Assembly: GCA_047967505.1 (NCBI GenBank)
Contig: CM106538.1
DNA from: Dipteris shenzhenensis
Lineage: Eukaryota > Polypodiophyta > Polypodiopsida > Gleicheniales
Direction: 5' to 3' (one strand)
Length of the DNA: 64,000 nucleotides
How positions within the stretch are numbered: the stretch's first letter is position 1; every line of letters starts with the position of its first letter. This document shows, piece by piece, positions 56,248 through 64,000 of this stretch. Both the position numbers and the translations under genes were made by a program. The notes beneath the pieces were generated by a model. The model did not search any database, was not told the DNA's origin, and saw nothing but the letters and a program-made list of their open reading frames with translations.

Positions 56248-58771
56248 AATTTCCCAAAGAATCCAATTCTTTCCAATGACACTTTGGACATGAAGTCACA
56301 TGAGGTTGTTCACCCTACATCAAAGCAAGCTCCCTTCGCAAGCAATTATGCATGATTTTTGAAAAGACATATACTTTATCAAAATCAAGTCTTTATCAAG
56401 AGAAGTTGCTACTCATCAACAATGACTCAACAACCTTGTTGAAATTATCCTAATGTTCATCCTACTTCAAACACTAGACGAAAGCACAAACAAAAATATA
56501 TCAGTAAGCCTGCCATCTAGAGTGATAAAGGAAACAACAATGACAAACCATTTTTGGCAAATATTGGAGTGAAATGAATCTATTCAATTGGCAATTTCTT
56601 TGGAATTTTCTATATAGTTAAGCCCTCAGCATGATGCATTCTAGGAAAAGAATCTACAAGGATTCAACTTTTTTTAAATGATTCGATATCCATAGTGCAT
56701 CCAACACTATTGAATCATGCATCAGTCTCTAACCTAAGTGTGATACAACATCCATCAAAGATGCTTCATCTCAAGATAGTTAAAATATGAACTTTGGAGC
56801 CATATGTTCACTATACTTTTCTGAAACTCATCTTTTGGAACTAGAGTGTTCACCTTTCATGTAATCCAACTAGTCCATCACCTGGAAATTTAGATATGCT
56901 ACATGCACCTGAACATAGGTCACAGTACCTTAATGCTTGTCCAACACATAGGTCATAGAACCTTGCTCTAGTAGCTTTATCGTGATTTATTCTTCATTGA
57001 AAAGATCAAGCAATAACTCTCACTTTAAAAAATCCTGATAACATTTCTTGAGTAATTGGATCTGCAATCAAAACTTGGCATAGCCTAGTCACATACTTTT
57101 GATCAATGCACAAATGCATTATAGAACAATCGATTTCAAAGTCAAGCACTAGAGCTTCCTTGTGTCCTTATGGACGTGGAAACTTGCTACCATAATTCGC
57201 TTTATGATATGAAGACAAAGACAATGGTAATGTCACATAGATATGTTATAGAGAAATTTTCATACTAGCGATAGAGTATCCTTGCCTACATGAACCAATC
57301 TTATGGCCAAATTGGAAAGCAATCAAAGATTAAGAAGATGATATCATGTAGACTTCAAATATCAGAATATAGAGTTTCTTCTAATCTCATCCTCATGACA
57401 ACCGGTTTTGACATTGCAAAATATATATCACATGACATAGTTGCCTTTATATGGTTCTACAATCGACATAGGATAGTCCATATATTATGACCATCCTTGA
57501 TGCTAAGGATGCAAGGCTATACAACCTTCATAATAAAGATATAGAATGACTCCAAAGTCAGGACAATGCTCTTATGCATTTTGACATAACATACAACAAA
57601 GTTCATCCTATTAGTTCCTTGGTTTTTTCAAGCAAAGAAACATATGGATTTTTTCATACAACTCATAGTAGTTTATACAGCAAAAGCAAAGAATCTATAA
57701 TATAGCTAAATAACTTGATAATGACACTATGTCTCATGTGTCAATATATGCAAATCCTATTAAAAATTCTCATCTTGATTGTTTCACAAGGCAACTTGAG
57801 GATAGCAATGTAACCGCCTTCATGTTAAGAGAGTGCACATATTATATAGAGATCCTGGTGTCTTATAGGCTACACCCCTTGGTCTCCTCAACTCTCCCAT
57901 ATTCCACTCTCTTCAACAACAATGCCATAGTTTGAACACATTCAGCTTGGATGATGGATCTAATCTACATATCTTGCTTCCTTTTTGGGTTTAGGATTTG
58001 TCTTGCTTGGACAACCCTTCATCAAGTGCCTTTTTAGTTTTCCTTCTTATTGGATAGAGGTTCATTACTTGGTTCTCCACCATAACTACATAGAAACAAG
58101 ACGTTCTCCTCTCAAAATGTTTCAGTAGTAGGTAGACACTGCTACTTTATCCATGACTTAGGCAACAAAATATTACATATTACAAAGTCTACCTTCAAGA
58201 TGTTGCCTTCACAAACACACCAAAGAAAAAAAAAATCAAAGTGTGGCCATGGACATTGCATTTGGCATGCATTTATGATGTGTCAATGGCAGAATGTGCA
58301 TTGATGATGACCCTCTTGTTTCTTACGAGAACTTTCAATTTTAATGTATGCACGACTGTTGCAAGAATCACTATCTAATTTTATGTACTAGCAAGCTTTT
58401 CCTTTATTATATCTTGCCTCAACTTGAGGGTCTAGATATTCTCCTTGAGGTGCTCCGTGTGATGCTTCTATTGGGTTATAGTTATATCTAATACCTGTAG
58501 CCATTTTTAACCTTCACGTGATGATTTCATGGGCAACAATTGTGTATGATCTCTCTAGCTATTTGTGAACCTCCTTAAATATTTTAGCAGCCTCCATGTA
58601 GACTTCCTACAAGAGAGCACTCTACCTCCATGAAGGAATCCTACAATGAGAGTCATTCTATTGTCCTTTCAATTTTTTTTGGAGGATTACGTCCTTTGCA
58701 TTATCAAGAGGCTTAGCAAAGTATTAAAGTAGCCACCCTTAGCATGATGTAATAGTCTTGGACTTGCCAAG
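56248..58771. other. no gene recognised
   Basis: AT-rich sequence. Small open frames at 57290-57490 and 57729-57935 have no domain, and I found no LTR or transposase landmark. It may be very old retroelement sequence. Confidence 0.4.
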
Positions 58772-58776
58772 GATCA

Positions 58777-59114
58777 TGTTGAGATATGGTGCCATGAGCA
58801 CATAGATTAAAGGCTAAGGTATGTGCTAAGGAATGTATTAAAGTAGCCACCCTAGGATGTGGATTACATGATGTGAAGATGTGGATTTAGGATATCCACA
58901 AAGAGAGATGTGGATCAGAGGATCCCACATGTGTTGACTATTCAAAGGGCACTCTCTATATATGAGGCCTATCATGTATTGTTGAGAACACACATTGAAA
59001 GAGATATAGATTTTCTATCTCCCTCTCATGTTTAATTCAGTGTGCTTTGAGCCTCCATAGTTCTTATACTCATCTAGTTGCACTAGGTTTAACATGATCC
59101 TGCATGTTTTCTCA
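58777..59114 (+). repeat. 5' LTR
   Basis: TG...CA ends. A TATA-like CTCTCTATATATGAGG lies at about 58950-58966, giving a plausible U3/R boundary shortly downstream. The matching LTR has CTCTCTATATAAGAGG. Confidence 0.92.
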
Positions 59115-59126
59115 TGGTATCAGTGC
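59115..59126 (+). promoter_or_regulatory. primer binding site (initiator-Met tRNA)
   Basis: TGGTATCAGTGC lies immediately after the LTR end. The first nine bases agree with the complement of the plant initiator-Met tRNA 3' end (TGGTATCAGAGC), the usual primer of plant Copia elements. Confidence 0.85.
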
Positions 59127-60168
59127 GTAGGTTTAGCTAGGTCTAGATTAGTTTTAGGTTCTTGAGAGATTTCTGCTGAAAGATTTGTCTTCTCATTAAT
59201 AAGAGATTTAGGTCGATTCTCTTTTGAGTGAGATTTCTTGTGAGAGAGTATTGTAGTCTAAGCCGATGGCCGTTCATGGATGGAGCCAAAGCATTTACAA
59301 GAAGTCGATAAGCTCTTCTCCCTTGTGTCTGAGATGTAGCAATCTTCTCCTTAAGGAAAGAGTCAAAGAGAGAAATATCCTCTCCTAGATGCAACTCATA
59401 GTTCAACGCAATTCACAAGCAACATCTAGTTCAATGCAGCAAAGAAAGCTACAAAACCTTCAATCACGGACGACCTTATGAAGGGACTGTGAGCATAAGG
59501 CTCCCAACCAGCTCAAAGCGGCTGCTCTCCACCAACGACTGTTTGCAACTGCTCAGCCAAGGGCTCCCTCAATGAGCCACTCTACAGTCGCCAACGCTTA
59601 CCTACAGCCTATTACAGAGCAGCCACTATTCTCTATGCCTCCATCAAGCTATCGTCTCAAAGCAACCAGCTGTCTCCTACGTGCCCAACAGCCAAGCTCT
59701 CTATCTGACTCATCTGCAAGAACCTCCGTGCAAAACCACTGCCTTCATCATCATTGCTTCAACCAGTATCAGCGGCGGCCCGATTGCCCATGTCGGAATG
59801 GAGGCTAGCAGTGGCATGAAGAAGAAGGATAAGAAGAAGTAGAATGCTATTGTCAAGGCCGTCAAGTGCAGTCCAGAGGCGGAATAAGTGAAAGTACTCT
59901 GCTAGTGTAGGGGCCATGCTTGGCGAGCAAGGGGAGCCAACAATTCTCGTACCTGTCGTTACTACTGCTTGCAGTTTGCAATCAATATCCCGACCGGTTC
60001 ACACATATTGACCTTCTCTACACTTGATATGAAAGGTAGAGATGAGCAGTGCTCAAAAGTTTCATAGTCCATTACGCTTCAAGACGATTCAAACAGTTAG
60101 GAAAGGCCAGGAAACGTAAGGAATTAAAACACAAAGCAAGAGCCGATTTTCCTCTAACGCAATGGCTC

Positions 60169-60399
60169 CTATGAGCTCATCATAGCTCCAGCAGCACTCG
60201 TGGTTGCTCCATCCTCAACTGCATCTTTTACATTCCAGCGCCAACGGGCAGCTCCATAGCCAGCACCTCGCCAAAAGAACACTGCACCAAACAACCGGAC
60301 ACCTCCAATCAACCGCGTTGCCCAGGCCACATCGTCGTCTCTGAAGCCTCTTTCCATCCACAAAGTCTCCAAGGTCTCAGAAAAAATGCCACGTGGCAA
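60169..60399 (-). pseudogene. possible captured gene fragment inside the LTR element
   Basis: A 76-codon frame with an ordinary, non-repetitive composition and a hydrophobic stretch (LIGGVRLFGAVFFWRGAGYG) lies within GC-richer DNA in an otherwise non-coding interior. I do not recognise the protein. Non-autonomous LTR elements are known to carry host gene pieces, so a captured exon is possible, but chance cannot be excluded. Confidence 0.3.
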
Positions 60400-60954
60400 G
60401 ATAAGACTTTACTATGGTTACATTTAACCCTACCTTGGTCAATGGTTAAGTGAACCAAGTCTTGTTCAACTCAACCCTCACTAAACCATGGTTAGATTTA
60501 AGTTCAAGCTTAGTTAAGTGCCACCTAGCCCCTCCCAAGCATCGTTTGGAATTCTGCATATGAACCCCCATGCCACATCATCAATTGTCCCTCTTCGTCA
60601 CAGAAACTTCGACAAGGTGTAACTTGCAATCCAAGAAGAATTTGCACATGCTCCAAAAAGGAAAAGTGAACGTCTTTTTGAGCTCTACGTGCCTGTGAAA
60701 TCAAAATCATTATTAGCAATTAGAAACTACCAATATTAAAAGAAATCAATTGGTAAGACCTTTGCAACAAATGGAAAAGCAACGCATGAACACAAAACCA
60801 AGCCGAAAGCACAAGTCCATGCACAGAACATGGCATCCACACATAAAGCATCAAGTCACATGGAAGAACAAAGCGTCATCATCAAGCCATGAGCGGAATG
60901 ACAAGAACAACATGTATTGAGAAGCAACATCCTTGCCACCTTTAGCCAATATGT

Positions 60955-61135
60955 TTGTAAATCAAGCCTGACCACCTGAGAGTAGCTATGAAAGCACCTA
61001 GGGGAGGTATTAACATGTAAAAACCCACACTTGACCACCTTAAGTAGCAATGTATGCACTAAGGGGAGGTGATGGATTGCAATCTCACATCTGACCACCT
61101 TGCACTAGCCAATGGATCATGGCACCAAGGGGAGG
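60955..61135 (+). repeat. three tandem polypurine-tract-containing units before the 3' LTR
   Basis: TGACCACCT...AGTAGC...AGGGGAGGT occurs three times (purine tracts at about 61000-61008, 61060-61070 and 61127-61135). Only the last abuts the LTR. The truncated relative at 22785-23665 has two such units. Confidence 0.75.
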
Positions 61136-61463
61136 TGTTGAGATATGGTGCCATGAGCACATAGATTAACGGCTAAGGTATATGCTAAGGAATGTATTAA
61201 AGTAGCCACCCTAGGATATGGACTACATGATGTGAAGATGTGGATTGAGGATATCTACAAAGAGAGATGTGGATCAGAGGTGTTGACTATTCAAAGGGCA
61301 CTCTCTATATAAGAGGCCTATCATGTATTGTTGAGAACACACATTGCAAGAGATATAGATTTGCTATCTTCCTCTCATGTCTTATTCAGTGTGCTTTGAG
61401 CCTCCGTAGTTCTTATGCTCATCTAGTTGCACTAGGTTTAGCACGATCCTGCATGTTTTCTCA
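61136..61463 (+). repeat. 3' LTR
   Basis: Direct repeat of 58777-59114, with a small deletion after GTGGATCAGAGG and scattered substitutions. The differences indicate that the insertion is not recent. Confidence 0.92.
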
Positions 61464-61468
61464 GATCA

Positions 61469-62783
61469 TGCATATCTTGCTCATATTATATATCCCCATG
61501 CACATCTTGGCTATGGTTTCTCTTTGTCTATTAGGCACTTTGCTTGCCTCTCAAGATTTCCTATAGCTCTTCCATCACTTATCTAGTTTTCTTATTATCC
61601 TTTCATAGCTAATCTATCATGTTGCATTTTCTAGTATTCAATGCATTCTACATGTTTCAAAGCCATTTGTAAATGGATTCCTTTTTCCACTCTTTGAGAC
61701 TCGATGTTTTATCATGACCTTGAGCTCTAGCCTATGCATTCTCTACATACATTTCAATGTGGTTCAGTTGTTGATTCAAGTGCAAATCTCTGATTCTTGT
61801 CTTCTCTACCTCTCCTCATCAACCAAATTTTCAACTTTGAGCCTCAACTTGCTACTACACTTGCACCACATTAGAGTATTCTTGCTCTACCTTGGCTTTA
61901 GCACCCTTGTATTCTCACTCATATTCTATTGAGAGTTCACGTTTAACATCATGTGACCATGTGTGCATAGCACCATCATGTGATCATTTGTGCATAGCAC
62001 TAACCCAATAGAGTGCTATAAAGGAAAGGGTTAGATGCCCTAACCCTAACCCTAAATGGGTTTGTATATATTCTATTTTTTCAACTAAATCTACTGTACA
62101 GTTAGTCATTTGTGGTGTGCTCTCTAGTTGTGCCCTCTCTCCTCATCTCCACTCTTCTCCTCTCCCCTCTTCATATTTTGTCATGGTATTAAACCATGGT
62201 TGTCCCCTCCACTGAGGTGCCATCCTTCTTGTGAGAGTGATTGAGAGATTGAGAGTTCTTTCACTTCTGATGAGTGATAGAATTTCTATCCATTTGAAAA
62301 GTTTCCGTCCATATTTCCATTCATTGCTTGAGTGCTTATGATAGTTTCTTGTGAGCGAGAGAGAGATTTATGTTCATTACAATTCATTTCCACTGAGATT
62401 TCCATCTCATCCATTTTCCATGCATGCTCATTGTGGAGAGATTTCTATGAGAGAGAGACAAAGAGAGAGAGAGTGCTTAATGCTCTCACATTGAGAGAAA
62501 TCTTTGCATGTGACGACCTTGTGTAGTGCCTTCAGCTTCAATCACCTCAGCCAAGCATGAAAGAGAGCATCATTTTTGTGAAATAAGGTTCTTGCTCGTC
62601 TGGGACTAATTCTGTGATCTTCTCGACCCAGTTGCCACGACTTTCTTCTCGGCCCAACCATCTCGTATGCATGACTAATAGGGATCTACCACCCTCCAAG
62701 GCTACATCGATCACCAATCTCCAACGCCTTCTCAATAGAGTTGGCTTTTCAGCAAGTTGCACGTCTTGCGACCTATCTTGTCA
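61469..62783. other. LTR-like and leader sequence upstream of a Copia gag, boundaries uncertain
   Basis: A TATA-like GTGCTATAAAGG at about 62012-62023 and a short CCCTAACCCTAACCCTAAA run at 62038-62056 lie upstream. Two LTR-end-like junctions occur exactly 600 bases apart: TTTTGTCA|TGGTATTAAACC (62184) and CTTGTCA|TGGTATCAGCG (62784). The second is the better primer site. I could not fix the LTR start. The stretch 61469-61930 holds no gene. Confidence 0.45.
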
Positions 62784-62794
62784 TGGTATCAGCG
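62784..62794 (+). promoter_or_regulatory. candidate primer binding site of the Copia element
   Basis: TGGTATCAGCG follows CTTGTCA. Nine bases match the initiator-Met tRNA complement. It lies 424 bases upstream of the gag ATG at 63208. Confidence 0.55.
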
Positions 62795-63207
62795 TTCTCT
62801 GTGTCTCCTCCAGTAAAGCTGACCACCAAGTTAGCAGCTGCTCACAACAACAAACTCAAAGGCTCCGTCAGCCTTTACTCTTAGCTGACTAAACTGAGGC
62901 TAGCAATGCTCGGCTCTACTGTAACACAAGGCGACGCCAAGGCAACCAACTCCACTGTACTACGCAAGGAGACCTCCAGTAGTACCCTTGTACCAAGCCT
63001 CCAATGAGCACCACATGCCATCATTGTAAAGCCTATACGACTATTTCACGACATTGTACACATCATTTTAGCCTTGTAATTTAGATCGGATTTTATCTAT
63101 CGTAGTTCTATCTTCATTGACAGTTCAGATTTCACTTGCTACACTTAGGGTTTTGCAATTGATTCAGACAGTGGTGTTTACGGCACTTTGAGTACATTTC
63201 TTGCACC

Positions 63208-64000
63208 ATGTCTACGACTAGCAACCTCAATCTGGAGGCATCTGCTAAGCTAGACTTTTCGCAACAGCAACGAAACCGGTCATGCTTATGTACTCAGGAT
63301 AAAAGACTACAACAATCAACTTGCAGTAGCAGAAGAGACCATGAATCCAACACAAATGGTTCAAGTCATCCTGAATGGTGGACTAGGAGAGGGATACGAG
63401 AATCTAGTCCAGAGTATTGCCATCCAACAGCAAATTCAAACACTAGAACAACTCCAGTTAGTCCTACTTGGTTGAAGAACTCAGGACTCAAGCCATTCAA
63501 GCATGCAAAGGTCATTCTAATGATCAGGCATTCACAGCTTCAAACAGAGACAGAGGCAGAGGTGGATCATTCCAAAAAAGTGGTCATCATCATCCTCAGC
63601 AACATTAGAATTAGCAAAGAGGAAATCATTCCAATCGAGGAAGATTCCAAGGATGAGGTAATGCATCCACCAACGTGTCAAACATTTAGTGCAACTACTA
63701 TCACAAGTTTGGACACTATGAAAGAGATTACTGCAAGAAGCAGTACGACCAAGGCGGTCAATCCAATAGCAATCGAAGGAATTTCCGTGGAAGACGAAAT
63801 CATCATGGTGGACATTCTAGTCACAGTCATTTTGCAAATGGACATGGGAATATATTTCTTGTAAACGAGGAAATGCAGGAATTGATACAGTGTATCTAGA
63901 CACTGATTTCAATCCAAAAGAGGATTTCAGCTATCAAGTCAACCAAGGTGGCACTTATCCCCTTCTTCCATGATGGATGCATGTGGGTGCTTGCCACATC
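63208..64000 (+). pseudogene. Ty1/Copia gag, damaged, running off the window
   Basis: The ATG at 63208 starts MSTTSNLNLEASAKLDFSQQ. The first frame then departs from gag, and at about 63280 another frame continues with YVLRIKDYNNQLAVAEE, MVQVILNGGLGEGYENLV and TLEQLQLVLLG, the classic UBN2-type gag core. A stretch of the N-terminal gag is missing between them, and stops follow. Further on, CNYYHKFGHYERDYC (about 63688-63735) is a zinc knuckle of C-x2-C-x4-H-x4-C type in which the second Cys is replaced. NRDRGRGG and GRRNHHGG-like stretches flank it. The end of the window shows ALIPFFHDGCMWVLATS, comparable to the start of a protease region with WVLDSG/ATS-type residues. The element continues beyond 64000; this part is not functional. 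Confidence 0.75.

Larger units (their letters stand above)
58777..61463 (+). mobile_element. complete non-autonomous LTR retrotransposon, 2.69 kb, TSD GATCA
   Basis: Two direct LTRs (58777-59114, 338 bp; 61136-61463, 328 bp) start TGTTGAGATATGG and end GCATGTTTTCTCA. GATCA precedes the 5' LTR (58772-58776) and follows the 3' LTR (61464-61468) as a perfect target-site duplication. The primer site TGGTATCAGTGC follows the 5' LTR directly, and the polypurine tract AAGGGGAGG (61127-61135) precedes the 3' LTR. The 2-kb interior has no gag, protease, RT or integrase, so the element must be moved by a Copia-type partner. A minus frame at 60399-60169 and a plus frame at 59572-59808 are the only notable ones. 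A truncated relative lies at 22785-23665. Confidence 0.92.

Noticed and set aside
1-64000. CRISPR array, rRNA or tRNA genes, organellar origin
   Set aside because: Tandem repeats here lack constant repeats with unique spacers of equal size. No rRNA or tRNA cloverleaf sequence was recognised. Introns and transposons indicate nuclear DNA.

Overview
This is nuclear DNA of a land plant with a large, transposon-dominated genome. The evidence is TTTAGGG-type telomere-like repeats, GT-AG introns, a plant-type cytochrome b561 gene, a TNP2-type CACTA transposase, and Copia- and Gypsy-type retroelements with initiator-Met tRNA primer sites. The transposases do not look like the common flowering-plant versions. 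One carries a DFAENY / SDGCGGQF / GHGKGE catalytic set and another a DNCxRENKN / GHTHEDIDQ set, which makes me lean towards a seed-free plant (fern, lycophyte or bryophyte); that is inference only. No rRNA, tRNA, CRISPR or bacterial operon is visible.

Only one gene looks like an intact host gene: a four-exon cytochrome b561-domain membrane protein on the minus strand (27058-25905). Almost everything else is mobile DNA in various states of decay.

Layout. 1-1080: AT-rich ~370-bp tandem repeat. 2740-10890: what I read as one large DNA transposon, with a RING-like multi-exon gene (+, 2740-4722), an 11-unit satellite holding telomere-like TTTAGGG blocks (4861-6790), a convergent two-exon DDE transposase (-, 10082-7116), then a cluster of 16-bp palindromes and a field of GTGGCA motifs. 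11829-17800: a CACTA element with two divergent genes (TNPA-position gene on -, nine-exon TNP2 on +) and TAGACGC subterminal repeats. 17.8-22.7 kb: gene-free, several local tandem duplications. 22785-23665: truncated non-autonomous LTR element. 25.3-30.9 kb: the b561 gene and an inverted duplicate of its 3' end. 31.3-33.3 kb: decayed Gypsy pol. 34573-37193: internally deleted copy of the CACTA element, minus strand, with same-direction terminal sequences. 42-47 kb: decayed transposon coding frames. 47964-51949: a second DDE transposase relic (DUF8039-like N-terminal part, Sola-like core) with palindromes every 59 bp downstream. 52085-53430: a fold-back structure in which CCCTAAA and TTTAGGG arrays face each other around nested palindromes. 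55548-56247: MITE/fold-back with 33-bp terminal inverted repeats. 58777-61463: complete non-autonomous LTR retrotransposon with a GATCA target duplication. 62.8 kb to the end: Copia gag running off the window.

Two themes connect these. First, many otherwise good transposon reading frames are interrupted by in-frame TAG where glutamine is plausible, as expected from deamination of methylated CAG sites; at one site the second CACTA copy in this window still has Gln. Second, both unusual DDE transposases lie next to TTTAGGG-rich arrays and short perfect palindromes, suggesting a shared architecture not covered by the usual family descriptions.
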